Counted from the stretch's first letter, positions 11,899 to 23,944 are shown. The stretch is 64,000 nucleotides of DNA from Zygnema cylindricum (GCA_037447655.1 JBBHKE010001968.1:1-64000); one strand, 5' to 3'. Notes: a model not told the origin generated them from the letters alone. A program made the numbers and translations.

Positions 11899-13220
11899 AC
11901 AGAATTCGCGGGTCGAAAGGAAGCTAATCTAGATAGTGCCGACTCCAAGTTAATATAAACCCAAATGATTGACCCCTCGAAAATCAGAACCTCATTACAG
12001 CTTCACCCTTGTGAAATAAGACTTTATGTGTGCTCAGTTTCACTACAGAATGCAAAGTTAGAATATGAGTTTAGGATAACATTCCCCACTTTGACTTTCC
12101 CTTAGAAATGCAGCCACCCAGGCAGGCAAAAAACTCTGACCAACTACACCCCTGTGTAACTTGGACCCCCCTGAGTCCGCAGCAACAAGAATCACTGAAT
12201 TTGGTCAACTGAATTCATAGTTATGGCTGGCCAAAGTTTGCCATTTATATAAGGTGCTCTCTGGGAGAGGCAGCTACCTACTAGAAATATTCTAAGTCCT
12301 AAACCCCTCTCTAAACCCTCAGTTTTGAGGTACGGACCAATCAAATTACTGTATAGTACATAAAGGTACAGGTGATGCTGTACCTTTTGTACGGCCATTG
12401 TACGACATGGCCAAAACTTAACACGTGTCTTATCCGGATTCGCTCTTATAATCCCTAGAATTCCTGCTTCCAAATCTTATCCCTCCACGTGGCGCCAGGT
12501 CATGCCACGTCAGAAAAACGGTACCGTACAGAAAGTACAGGCGTCGGAGTACTTTCCGTACGGACATTGTACGATGATGTCATAATGTGACATTTGTCAC
12601 ATCCAGATTTGTTATGTTCCTTTTCGTAGATTCCGCAACTTGTACATTGTCGCCACGTGTCTTTCAGAGTGGTGACGTCCGCAAACGCCAAAAAAAAACC
12701 TGTTCCGCGATCTCGGCATTTATCGCGGCGTCCGATTTAAACCGGCATTCAATTTTAACCGTCAAAAATTGGTGCGCGGTATTTGTTTCGATAGCGAAAC
12801 AAATGCACGGTATCCGTTCCGTCCTCGTACCGTACTCCATACTAAATTAAACTGTCTCTATGTAATAAATATCGTAACCCAGTTAAATGGAAAATCCTAC
12901 CTATAACTATTTAAAAATTTATCAAACCCCACACGTATTAACACTAGTCCTAGACTAAATGGACAAAGCTAACGGCTACTGGACGTTTGACGGACGGTAG
13001 GTACCAGGATCAATTCTTGGGACCGTCAAATACCTTTTTGGTAAACATACCTATTATGTATTCTTGTCTCTCTGGAAAGCTTAGGCAGCCATGGCTCTAG
13101 CTCCCTCTGCAGCCTTCAGTGACTACGACAAGTGTGGGGACTTGGAGAAGGGAGTCAGAGGCAGACTGCCTCTACTCTTTTCGATCTAATAGAGACCTAG
13201 AAAATACCCAAATATCAACA
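11873..13220 (-). repeat. 5' LTR of copia element D
   Basis: 1,348 bp, about 107 bp longer than its partner. It contains an internal duplication of a GTAC-rich block (about 12,358-12,440 and 12,522-12,606) and a 10-bp-stem hairpin at 12,781-12,804 (ATTTGTTTCG, loop ATAG). The gag ATG at 11,898 is inside it. Confidence 0.85.
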
Positions 13221-13517
13221 CGCACGCATAGGAACGTGCGCTCAAAAAAACGGGATTAGTCTGACACGTAAATAGTATGGCATGTATGAATGTTTTAAAT
13301 TCGCGACGGCGTACGGTTTTTAATATTTTGTACGGATACATATATTAATGTATATAATCGTACGGCGAATATATCATTTTTGGTGTTCCCAAATTAGCAT
13401 TAACGCCGAAATTAGAATACACTTTTATTTTGAAAAAAAACAAATTATTAATTAGCATCAATTACAGTAAATTTTATTCAACACTATTTAAACTTTGACA
13501 CAAATAACGATTCGCGG

Positions 13518-14824
13518 TTTACTAATATGGTAGGATCGGTAGATGTGAAAGTCTTAGTGGAGGGAAAGACATTCATAGTGACATTCTCTGATGTGTTGTT
13601 TATCCTAGAGTTAAACAAAACCTCATCTCAACGTATGTGTTAGATGATAAGGTTTTTGAGACTAGCTCTAGGAAGGGAACCTTTACTACTAGCTTTGAGG
13701 ATGAAGTTCAACTCACTGCTAAAAAAGGTAGCCAGGGGATGTTTAGGCTGATTTTAAACAATGAAAAGAAAAAACTTTACTATGTTGGTGTTCATGATAT
13801 TATGTTGTGGCATAAGAGGCTTGGACATGTGTATTTAGATAAGTTGAAAGAAATGAAAAAGTTGGGAATAGTGGAAGGAATTCAGTTCGGTGAAAGTGAA
13901 AACCTAAGTGATTGTAGTGGTTGTGCTTAAGGTAAGGCACACAGAATACCCTTTCCAAAGGAAGCCACTTATAAAAAAGAAAAAATGTTAGATTTGGTAC
14001 ACACTGATATTTGGGGACCGGCCAAAGTGCCCTCACCCGGTGGTAAAAGGTTTATGATGACAATCACTGACGATTGGTCTCGATACTCTAGAGTGTAGTT
14101 TTTAAAAAATAAATTCGAGGCCCCACGGGTTTTTAAGGAATATAAGGCGTGGAGTGAGAAATTCCATGAAACCTCTATTAAGAGAGTAAAAAGTGATAAT
14201 GGGGGAGAGTATACCTCCAATCTGTTAAAGGATTTTTTTAGAGAAGATGGAGTGCAACACCAAAAGACAGTTTCTAAAAATCTTGAGCAGAATGGTGTAG
14301 CCGAGAGGTTAAATAGAACACTAAGTGATAGTGCCAGAAGTATGCTCTCAGATAACAAGATAGGAAAGAGATTGTGGGCCGAAACTATGAACTGTGCAAA
14401 TTATCTTAAGAATATAGTTCTTACTTTAGCAGTAAAACGCCAAACACCCTATGAGAGATGGACAGGCCGAAAACCAGATGTTTCACACTTAAAGGTTTTC
14501 GATAGTCAAGTGTTCAACCTAAACACAGAACGATCAGATTAGAAGTTGGATCGAAAGGAAAACCACGATATCTACTAGGATATGCTTAAGATGTAAAAGG
14601 ATATAGAGTCTATGATCTCAAGAGAGAAGATATAATCGTAGTAAAGCATCAAGTGGTCATGGATGAAGGGAAATCTATAGATCCTTTTAAGTATACAAAG
14701 AGTATGAAAATCAGATTTGAGTCAGAAAATTATGATGACTTAGAGCTTCCTTACTATCCAAGTTTTTGAGAAGATGATGATCTTGCATGTACAAATCAAA
14801 CTGAGGAGAATTGAGCCGTGGAAC
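13518..14824 (+). pseudogene. copia pol (protease end, GAG-pre-integrase, integrase), element Q
   Basis: Continues the protein cut at 6,404. 13,637-13,930 is GAG-pre-integrase with HKRLGHVYLDKLKEMKKLG and the Cys pair CSGC, ending in a stop. Integrase core follows with TDIWGP and DDWSRYSRV, then 14,252-14,542 with EQNGVAERLNRTLSDS and WTGRKPDVSHLKVF. Several in-frame stops. The sequence ends abruptly at 14,824, where the LTR of element B begins. Confidence 0.78.
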
Positions 14825-15888
14825 TGCAACTCTGGGACCTCCATAGGACCTCAGAGTAAGCAACTTTCACGAAGCCTCTAGGATAACCTTGACCCCTTTG
14901 TCTTTCAACACGAATAATGTCACCCTGGAAAAAAAAACTCTGACCACTTTCATCTTTGTGAAGGCAAGATTCCCCTAAGTCGATAGCAAAAAGAATCTCT
15001 GAATTTGCTCCCGTGAGCAGTAAGTTATGGAGGGTCAAAGTTGACCCTTTGTATAGAAGCTCCCTAAGAGAGAGGGTACTATCTACCAATTTTTTCCAAG
15101 TCCTATCTCTCTCTAAAACTCTATCTATTGGTGTACGGCACCAATCATATTATACTGCTGTACACAAAAATATAGTTGCCGGTGTACTTTATGCATGGAT
15201 ATTTTACGACATGGCCTAAATGTCGACACATGTCATATCCAGATTCGGTCCCGTAATCCACCGAGATGTCGCATTCCAACATAATTGTGCCACGTGTCAT
15301 CCGATGTGGCGATGCGCACAAACGGCCGAGAATCTCTTCCGCGATCTCGACTTTCTTTTCGGTCGTGGATTGGATGCAGATTTCAATTGTAGCTGTCATA
15401 AATGCTTTTGCGGTATTTGTTTTGTAGAAGAAACAAAATGCGCTGTACTCGTTTCTTATCCATACCGAAATTCGTACTTTTACATAACTGGATCTATGTA
15501 TCTGTAAACATCCGCCGTTAAATGAATTTTCCTACGTGGCAACATTTAAATAAATATCAAACCCTCTAGTGTGTATCTTTCTGTCTAGACTTAACGGATA
15601 AGTCTACCGGCTACCGGCGTTTTGACGGTTGGCAGGTATCAAGATCAAATCCTGGTTCCGACATACACCTTTTAGCAAATAAACCTTCCTATCTGTAAAT
15701 CAACTAATATATTTCCCGTAAACCTCTGGATAGCCTAGGTAGCCATGGCTTTAGCTTCCTCTCCAACTTCTTATTGACTGCAACAAGTGTGGGAGTTGGA
15801 GAGAGAAGTTAGAGGCAGACTGCCTCGCCTTCTTTTCTGTATTCCAATTTCAACCTAGAAAATAATAAAAGAACCATCGATTTCTACA
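14825..15888 (-). repeat. 3' LTR of copia element B
   Basis: Minus-strand start TGTAGAAATCGATGG preceded by AGGGGAG (polypurine tract), end GAGTTGCA. It includes a copy of the first 20 bases of gag, which confirms that the gag start codon is LTR sequence. Confidence 0.85.
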
Positions 15889-15901
15889 CTCCCCTAATTT
15901 T

Positions 15902-17464
15902 CTAGTCATTCTTTAATTTCAAACCACACTTCTCCCTACAAAAAATTAGCTTAGGGGAAGGCACAGGTTTGGTCATCATATCTGTTACCATCTCGCTATC
16001 TGGTAGGTACTCTAAACTGATTATTTTGTTTTCTACTTTCTCTCTAACAAAGCTGAGTCTAATGTCTATGTGTTTAGCTTTAAAATGATGTTTAGGATTG
16101 GCAGAAATAGCGATTGTTGCCTGATTATCACAAAAATTTTTTTGCACACCACTCTTAAGGTGACCAAGCTCACCAAGCAAAGACTTGACCCACATCAATT
16201 CTTTTACAGCAGAGCAAGAGGCCATATACTCAGCCTCTCTGGTGGACTAAGCAATAACCTTTTGCTGTTTGCTACTCCAACAGCAAGCCCCATCACCCAC
16301 ATATAATACATATCCAGAAGTACATCTCCTCATCGGAGCATCACCATAACGGACATCACTCCAAGTAGTGATGTCAGTATTCTCCCAACCCAAATGCAAC
16401 CATAGATCCCTAGTTCCTATTAAATATCTAAAGACTCTCTTAGCTGCCTCCCAATCCTTCTTAGTGGGAGCATTTAGACTTCTACTCAGCACTCCTACAG
16501 CTGCAGCTAAATTTGGCCGGGTACAATTCATAAAATAGATTAGGCTTCCCACTACTTGCCTGTAAGGTATAATTTGCATGAACTTCTATTCTTTAGGACT
16601 TAATTCCTCGTCTAAGACTATGACTCCTTCTTCCTCACTCCCCTCATTTCCCTTTTTTAACTCCATTGGAGTTGTACAACTATTAGCTTTATCCATCTGA
16701 AATTTTTCCAGCATGTTCCCTATTGCTTCCTTTTGAGTCAATCATATAATTTTCCTTTCTCGGTCTCTTTCAACTAAAATTCCCAAAATATATTTTGCTT
16801 CCCCCATATCCTTCATTTCAAATCTCCCCTTAAGATCGGTTTTCAGTTTATTAATTTTTTTCATTGATTTACTTATAACAAGCAAATCATCAAGATAAAT
16901 TGCAATAAATATAACACCTTCGTCACCTTGAAAAACATAGATTGAGTAATCTGAGCTGATCTAGATATATCCTAGACCGGGAAGAAACTCATCAAGTTTC
17001 TTATTCCATTGTCAAGGCGCGTGTTTCAAACTGTAAAGAGATTTAACCAGCCGGCATACCTTACTCTCCTCTCCTTCCTCCACAAAACCTTCGGGTTGTC
17101 GCATGAAGATCTCCTTTTCCAATTCTCTATGCAAAAAAGATGTCTTAATGTCCATCTGGTGCACCTCCATGTCTTCTGCTGCTGCTAGACTGAGAAGCTT
17201 GCGGACGGAGGGAAAATTGACGACCGGGGCAAAGGTTTCCTCGTAGTCGATTCCTTCTTTCTGTGTAAATCCTTTTGCCTCTAATCGGGCTTTGTAACGC
17301 TCAATGGTGTTATCCGGGTTCAGTTTTAATTTGAAAACCCACTTACAACCGATTGGTTTTTGGTTAGGTGGATAGTCCACCAGCTCCCAAGTATTGTCTG
17401 TCATAATTGAGGCCATCTCCTCATTGATGGTTGTCTTCCACTGGTTCCTTACTGGACAAGTCAT
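15902..17464 (-). pseudogene. copia reverse transcriptase and RNase H, element B
   Basis: 17,464-17,012 is the N-terminal RT domain (GCKWVFKLKLNPDNTIERYK, DYEETFAPVV, EVHQMDIKTSFLHRELE). The YxDD motif near 16,880 reads YLDD. 16,579-16,247 is the RT-connection and RNase H start (GSLIYFMNCTRPNLAAAVG). 16,225-15,902 is the RNase H end (FCDNQATIAISANP, KHIDIRLSFVREKV). Pieces lie in different frames with stops between them. Confidence 0.85.
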
Positions 17465-19328
17465 CGCCTCTCCATAAGTTTGAGGTTCATCTTGATGAGA
17501 TAGTTTTGTTACCTTGTTATTAACCTGTCTTTCTTGTAAACTTTTGCTACTTCTCCTTCCCCCCTCAAAATCTGTGGCTGGAATAGATGGTTCTCGTGGG
17601 TTCTTTCGAACAATCTCGGCTTCTCCCTTATCCCTTCATTCCGAATCAATTTCCACCAAGTCTTTCGCTTCGGGTAGAATTCTCACTGGGGTTTCCGCAG
17701 CCGAGTCCTTTTCGGTCTAATTTGTACCTACAAGAATGCCATGTTCTCTAAAACATGGATAGTTAGGAAGCTCAAAGTCATCGGAATTTTTTGACTCAAA
17801 TCTGATTTTTAATCACTTTTTATACTTCAAAGGATCCACAGACTTTCTTTTATCCTTAACTACTAGATGCTGTACTAAGATTATATCTTCCTTTTTTAGA
17901 TCGTAAACTCTATATCCTTTAACATCCTCATCATATCCTAATAAGTATCCCGGTTTTCCTTTAGGATCTAACTTCAAATTAGACCAATTTGTATCTAGAC
18001 TGAATACTTGACTGCCGTAAACTTTTAGGGAGATATGTTTGGTTTTCGGCTGGTCCATCTCTCATAAGGTGTTTGATCTTTTATAACTGAGGTAAGAACT
18101 CTATTTCTGTGGTAATTAGCATAGTTCATTGCTTCTGCCCAAAACCTTTTTCCTATCTTCTTATCCGACAACACACTTATAGCACTATCACTTAGTTTCC
18201 TATTTAATCGTTCAGCTACCCCATTCTGTTCCGGGTTTTCTGGAACTATCTTTTGGTGTTGGACTCCATCTTCCCTCAAAAATCCTCAAACTGGTTAGAA
18301 GTATACTCTCCACCATTGTCACTCCTTACTCTCTTGATTGAATATTCATGGAGTTTTTCGCTCCATGCTTTATATTGTCTAAAACAATCCTGAGCTTCTG
18401 GCTTGTTTTGCAAAAAATACACCCTGGAATACCGAGACCAATCATCATTGATAGTCATCATAAATCTCTTCCCCCCAGTGAGGGCACTTTGGTCGGTCCC
18501 CAAATATCTGTGTGTACTAAATCTAGAATTTTTCTCCCTTATAGGTGGTTGTTTTGGGAAAGGGTAATCTGTGTGCTTTACCTTAAACACATCCACTACA
18601 ATCACTTAGATTCTCACTCTCACCGAACTAAATCCCTTCCACCACTCCCATCCTTTTCATCTCTTTTAACTTTTCTAGATTCACATGCCCGAGCCTCTTA
18701 TGCCACATCATTATATCATGAACACCAACATAATAAAGTTTCTTTTTTTCATTGTTTAAAATCAGCCTAAACATCCCTTGGCTACCTTTTTCACGAGTGA
18801 AATAAACTTCCTCCTCAAACTAGCTGTAAAGACTCTTTTACTAGTGCTAGTATCAAAACCCTTATCATCTAATACAAACGTAGAGATGAGGTTTTTGTTC
18901 AGCTTTAGAATAAACAATACATCGGAGAATGTAACTATGGATGTCTTTATTTTTTCTAACACTTTCACATCTACCGATCCTATAAGAGTAGTACTGACTA
19001 TCCTCCCATCCTCGTACTCTATCTCTACGGTGGGAATCTTTCTTATCTTAGTGAACAGGTGTTTATCCTTACAGATATGCATGGAGGCACCTGAATCTGC
19101 AATCCAACATGCTTCACCTTTCAATCCACCTAAAGCATATTTTTGCTTTCGTGGAATTTTTACCTTATTTGTTGCTTCCAACTCCTCATCCAATAAGAGC
19201 TTATCGTCCTCATCTTCGGATTCCACCTCAGGAACTTGTGTCACAAGGGCCTTTTCCTTTCCTCTCGGGGTTCCACCAGTCTGCCCCTCCTTTAATCGCA
19301 GCTCGGTTAACTTAGTGCATTCAGCCAT
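17465..19328 (-). pseudogene. copia zinc-knuckle end, protease and integrase, element B
   Basis: 19,328-18,762 is a long open piece from the end of the zinc knuckle (MAECTKLTEL) through the aspartic protease, whose active site WIADSGASMHICK is intact. GAG-pre-integrase follows in a shifted frame. 18,605-18,276, 18,279-18,025 and 18,058-17,813 carry the integrase core and C-terminus (DDWSRYSRVYFLQNK, SDNGGEYTS, EQNGVAERLNRKLSDS, GYDEDVKGYRVYDLKKED). Frameshifts separate them. Confidence 0.83.
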
Positions 19329-19534
19329 ATATGCCTTGGTTTCTTAGAAAAACGACATAAACCTTTCGGAGCCCTTGGTCCAAACTCATCTGTCTGATTA
19401 TTCTAATCCCCCCCTCCTTAATTTCCGACCGGTCTCTTGGAATTCTTCTTCCTCCATTCGGTCCCAGTTGCCAAGGCTTGCCCACTCTTTCCTCCCCTTC
19501 GGATCTTAATCGTATTTTTCCGAACGAGAATTAT

Positions 19535-20254
19535 TCATACCACTGAGTTCCATATCCACCTTGAGTCCGGCAAGTCCTTCACACGGTTGACTATGTTCTC
19601 GAACTCATTGGGTAACTTCATCAGTAAACAGTTAACCTTTTCTTTTTGACTATAGTCTTTTCCAGCACTCTCTAACTCCATGAAAAGTGTAGCAAGCTCA
19701 TTGCAAAAATCCAACATCTTCCCCCCTTTGTATACATACTCCTTAAATTTCTAATCAACCAAATGTTGTTGCTGAATCTTACTACTTTGGTACATCTCTA
19801 TGAGAGCCATCCAAAGATCAGAATTCCTTTCTACCTGCAAATGAGGACATGCAAGCCATTGGGTAAGATGGTAGAGGATGAAGTGCTTTGCTGCCATATT
19901 GTTGAAGTCCCATGTATGAGTATCATTCTCCTCGTTCCTCGGAATAGGTGACATGAATGCAGAACTAGTTCCTATTCGTGTGGTCGTCTCCTTCTCTTTT
20001 CCTTTGTCCACCACCTCCGTTTCCTTTGTCTCCTCCGTTGACGATGGATTTGCTTTCCTGGTGAATATGCTTCCTCCAAACCCTGGAGGGATTCCAAGAC
20101 CTGATGGACGCCCCACTCGTCCACTCACTATCCCCCAAAACCTTTTCTCGCATAGAGCTCTTGTCATCATGTTTTCCCAGTATATGAAGCCAGTTCCAAT
20201 AAAGATGGGTACCCTAGAGGGTGGGCGCGTAACTTGCAACTCTGAGACCTCCAT
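19535..20254 (-). pseudogene. copia gag, element B
   Basis: 19,751-20,254 is an open piece of 167 codons starting MEVSELQV in the LTR, with PPSRVPIF, CEKRFWGIVSGRVGRP and MAAKHFILYHL. A stop follows, then 19,535-19,717 continues with LDFCNELATLFMELE and NCLLMKLPNEFENIV. The split and downstream stops make it a pseudogene. Confidence 0.8.
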
Positions 20255-21292
20255 AGATCCTCATAATAGACAACTTGGAAGAAGCCTCTAGGAAAACCCT
20301 GACCCCTTTGTGTTTCAGCAAAAATAACTGCCACTCTGGCAGATAAAAACTCTAACCACCTTCACCTTTGTGAAGGCAAGACTCCCTTAAGTCGATAGCA
20401 AAAAGAATCTTTGAATTTTCTCCACTGAGCAGTGAGGTATGGAGGGTCAATGTTGACCTTTTGTATATAAGCTCTCTGGGAGAGAGGGTCCTATCTACCA
20501 AATTTTTCTAAGTCATATCTCTCTCTAAAACTCTATCAACTGATGTGCGACACCAATCATATTACAATGCTCTACACAAAAGTACATCTGCGGGTGTACT
20601 TTCTATACAGATATTGTACGATATGGCCTAAATGTCGACACATGTCATATCCGGAATCGGTCTCGTAATCCCGGAGATGCCGCGATCCAACGTAATTGTG
20701 CCACGTGTCATCCGATTTGACGATGACCACAAACCGCAGAGATTCACTTCCGCGATCTCGGCATTCTTCTTGGCCGTATGATTGAATGCAGATTTCAATC
20801 GTAGTCGTCATAAATACTTGCGCGGTATTTGTTTCGTTTAAAAAAACAAATGCGCCGTACTCGCTATTTATCCGTACCGTAATCCGTACTTTTACATAAC
20901 TGAATCTGTGTATCCCGTAAACAGTTGCCGTTAAATAAATTATCTTACGTGGTAACATTTACAAACCCTATAGCATGTAACCCTAGTCGTAGACTTAATG
21001 GATAAGCCTACCGGCTACCGCCGGCTTTAACGAACAGCATATACCAGGATCAAATTATGGATTCGACATCTCCCCTTTTAGTAAATAAACTACCTATCCG
21101 TAAATCAACTAATCTATTTCTCGTAATCCTTTGGATAACCTAGGTAGCCATGGGCCTAGCTTCTTCTCCAACTTATCAGTGACTGCAACAAGTGTGGGAG
21201 TTGGAGAGAGAAGTTAGACGGTGACTGCCTTGGCTTCTTTCTGCATTTCGTTTTAGACCTTGAAAATACTAAAAGAACCATCAATTTCTACA
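20235..21292 (-). repeat. 5' LTR of copia element B
   Basis: 1,058 bp with the same ends as LTR 14,825-15,888. The following primer-binding site AGTTACGCGCCCA matches the iMet half-tRNA site at 10 of 13 positions. The hairpin region reads ATTTGTTTCG then AAACAAAT near 20,827-20,852. Confidence 0.83.
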
Positions 21293-21580
21293 CAATAGAG
21301 GGTGAGAGACATAGGGTGAAGGAGAGTGGGGAAGTTAGTCTATACTTGTCCCCTTTTTGGTTCTTTCATTGTATGGTTTTTTTTGTTTGTTGTTTCCATT
21401 ATTTTAACTCAAACATTGATAATCACTGCAAGCGAAATGAGAACCATGGTCCGTTGTTGGCTCTTTTGATTATATGTGTTTAGTTTGTTTTTAACACTTT
21501 TGATTATGTCTTCAATTTGTTTTCTTTTTCTTAGAGCTTTTCAAGTGTATAAAAAAAAATAGAGAATTTAAGATGGGAAA

Positions 21581-21835
21581 ATGGGAGTTGGAGTAAGAGC
21601 GAGAGTGGAAGTGGGAAAGGGAGAGGGGGAGGGAGAGGGAGAGGGAGAGGGAGTGGAAAAGAGACAGAGTGGGAGAGGGAGAGGAAGAGGGAAAGGGGGA
21701 GGGAGAGGGAGAGGGAGTGGAAGAGGGAAAGGGGGTGGGAGAGGGAGAGGGAGAGGGAGAGGGAGTGGGTGAGGAAGAGGGAAAGCAAGAGGGAGTGAGA
21801 GAGGGAAAATGATAGGGAGAAGGAGTAGGAGGAGT
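21581..21835 (+). repeat. GA-rich purine tract
   Basis: Imperfect GGGAGA-type repeats, almost purely purine on the plus strand. Similar tracts occur at 38.8-41.3, 51.68-51.91 and 57.96-58.11 kb. Positions 21,293-21,580 and 21,836-22,744 hold no gene or repeat that I recognise. Confidence 0.85.
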
Positions 21836-22744
21836 TTAAGATTGGAGTTTGCGGGTGCATGGAATGGTTTGGTTTGGGATTTGTTGGTTTTACATGTTAT
21901 GCAGGTGGTCCTTTAGGGTTTGTTAGGGATAATAGGGGTTTTATTAGGTTTTGAAGGTGGTCCCTAAAGAAAGAGCGGGGGAGGCGGCACTTTCTATCGA
22001 CTATTTTTCTTAGAGTTTTAAAAATGAATTTGATAGTTTAGGATATTGTACACTAAATTCGATAAAAATAATTCATTTAGTATGCAAAAATTGCACGAAG
22101 ATTAGTTTGTGTAGACTACAACCCAGCTCTTTTAGAGTCAATAACTCAAATTCAAGGGAGGGATTTCCAACTCTTAGTAGGCAACCGAGCTTTTTACGGG
22201 TTTTGTAAGTTTTTTGATGGTGAAACTAACATGAAATGATTTTTTTTCCCTTCTTTTGTGAACAAGTTTTAGTCGTGACCGTGGCAAATGATGCGACAGA
22301 GTTTTTGGGGAAATAGAGAGTTTACCACCATTCTGCCGAAGTGAGGCCCGACAAACAACATTCAGCAGGGTATGCAAAGAACATATAATCTTTTTCATTT
22401 TTTTTAAGTTGCTTTTGTAAAACACCAGATATGTATTGATAAATTAATTTTATTTTTTGGTTGAAAAACGTCTTCTACATAGCTGGCCATTCTAGTTTTT
22501 TAGCAAAGAAAGGTCAATTTCTCAAGTTTGTTGATGCCAAACTAGAGAGGGAAGCTCTTTTGTTTTCTTAAAATATATTTTAGGAGACCTTGAAAATTAT
22601 TACTCTATGGAGGTTTACGTCCATTCCCGCCTTATAGCAAGAAAGACAAAGTTGTGAACCGAACTCTTAACTCCATACCAAACTGAATACTAATTAGGGT
22701 TTTGAACTGAATACCATAATGAATTCCGAACAAAAATCTAAATT

Positions 22745-23085
22745 AAAGGTTGAACTTGTAACTGAATTTGAATACTCAACTCAAAAGATTATTCAATTTG
22801 TAACTTAAATTGAATACTCTACTGAAAAGAGTATGGAACTTGTAACTGAACTTGAATACTTTGCTGAAAAGAGTATGAAACTTGTAAATGAACTTGAATA
22901 CTATTGAAAAGAGTATAGAACTTGTAACTGAACTTAAATATTCTAATGAAAATAGGGCTAAACTTGTAACTGAACTATAATATAATACTAAAATAAGGGT
23001 TGAAGATGTAAGTGAACTGGCATATTTTACTGAAAAGAGGGTTGAATTTGTAACCGAAATAGAATATTCTATAGAAAACCGAACC
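22745..23085. repeat. 42-bp tandem repeat, imperfect
   Basis: About eight copies of a unit close to 42 bp with the core AACTTGTAACTGAACTTGAA followed by a GAAAAGAG element. The repeats decay into related words (ACTGAACTC) up to about 23,450. Open frames across it are a by-product of the 3n unit length. Confidence 0.75.
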
Positions 23086-23739
23086 AAATATAGCATTCAA
23101 CAGAAAACCAACAAAATATTACACTGGACACTGAACTGAAATATACTCAAATGGAAATAGAGAAGAACTCTTAACTCCAAACCGAACTGAATTCTTAATA
23201 GCAAATTGAGTTGAAAAACTGAACTCAACTCTGAACTGATTACTAAACAAGTTACTGAACTCAAAGTTGAACTCTTAACTGAACTACAATATTTTATAGA
23301 AAACCGACCCAAATGATATACTTAACAGACTAAAGAACTAAATTATGTTATAAATACTGAACTCAATAATATACTCTGGACTCAATAATATGTAAGATAC
23401 TCAACTGGAACATAATATTGAACTCAACTGGAACATAATATTGAATATCCGAAATACTGAAGTTATATCCTCACAACCACTCCCCTCTCCTCCCCTCCTC
23501 TTCTCTACCCTATATTCGGTCCCTTTTCACCTTATGACGGATTGACATTAGATGGTGTTCACGATTCTGCAAGATGACTTTACAAAAGAAAACTCGTTGC
23601 AGGGCAAAGATGATGCCGATTGTGACCACCGCATTAGCCGCGGTACTACAAATGTTGCAGAAAATACTATTGTCGTCGATTTTATACAATTGACATCGTC
23701 AAGGAAAGGTTCAAGACGAAATTGCGGACGTAATGCCCG

Positions 23740-23940
23740 AAATCATAAGAAGAATTCTTGAACAAATATCAAATTTTAAACCCAAAGAGGATGGAAAATA
23801 ATACATCATACCAAAATTAGTGCATTGGGTTGACGAGGTATTACCTCAATATACTACAGAGCGTTTTCGAAAGGCTCTTCAGGCTTACAAAATAAACCGT
23901 TCAATTTTTGGCGAATGAACTATAGATCGAGCTCACCTAT
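23740..23940 (+). other. protein relic, possibly transposase-like
   Basis: One frame reads EIIRRILEQISNF, a stop, then LVHWVDEVLPQYTTERFRK and a further stop. The F-R-K spacing recalls the N-terminal region of some DNA transposases, but I cannot name a family. It is cut by the LTR of copia C at 23,945. A degraded fragment. Confidence 0.25.
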
Positions 23941-23944
23941 AAGC

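Larger units (their letters stand above)
6646..13220 (-). mobile_element. Ty1/copia retrotransposon D, with CGCAC target duplication
   Basis: Bounded by LTRs at 6,646-7,886 and 11,873-13,220 and flanked by the identical 5-mer CGCAC at 6,641-6,645 and 13,221-13,225. This fixes both ends exactly. On the minus strand it runs LTR, primer-binding site, gag, an extra LTR fragment with an assembly gap, integrase C-terminus, RT, a decayed RNase H and LTR. The zinc knuckle, protease and most of integrase are missing, so it is defective. It sits inside a small DNA element which itself sits inside copia Q. Confidence 0.88.
6405..13517. mobile_element. ~530-bp inverted-repeat DNA element (MITE-like), split by copia D
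   Basis: Left end CCGCGAATCGTTATTAGTGT at 6,405 and right end at 13,517 are inverted copies (about 24 of 27 bases). The parts outside element D (6,405-6,645 and 13,221-13,517) add up to ~530 bp, matching a second copy of ~524 bp at 33,455-33,978. The two copies share ends and internal words such as CAAATAGTGT near the left end. No transposase is present. The superfamily is not assigned because the target duplication is unclear. Confidence 0.75.
4111..14824 (+). mobile_element. Ty1/copia retrotransposon Q, split by nested insertions
   Basis: Plus-strand element with its 5' LTR at 4,111-5,160, gag and the start of the protease region to 6,404. The same protein resumes at 13,518 with the segment GSVDVKVL, then GAG-pre-integrase and integrase to 14,824. 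Comparison with element B (EDGRIVSTTLIGSVDVKV) shows that only a few residues are missing at the junction. The 7.1 kb between the halves is therefore an insertion. Q stops where the LTR of element B begins, and its RT, RNase H and 3' LTR are absent. Confidence 0.8.
14825..21292 (-). mobile_element. Ty1/copia retrotransposon B, near full length
   Basis: 6.47 kb with two LTRs of about 1.06 kb in direct orientation, and on the minus strand gag, zinc knuckle, protease, integrase, RT and RNase H in copia order. It is the best preserved member of its family here, with long open pieces, but stops and frameshifts break gag and pol. The bases outside the LTRs (GGAAC at 14,820-14,824 and CAATA at 21,293-21,297) do not match, so no target duplication is seen. 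Confidence 0.88.

Noticed and set aside
22776-23312. Repetitive minus-strand frames of ~70-106 codons
   Set aside because: The 42-bp tandem repeat is a multiple of three and stays open by chance. The repeat decays without codon bias.
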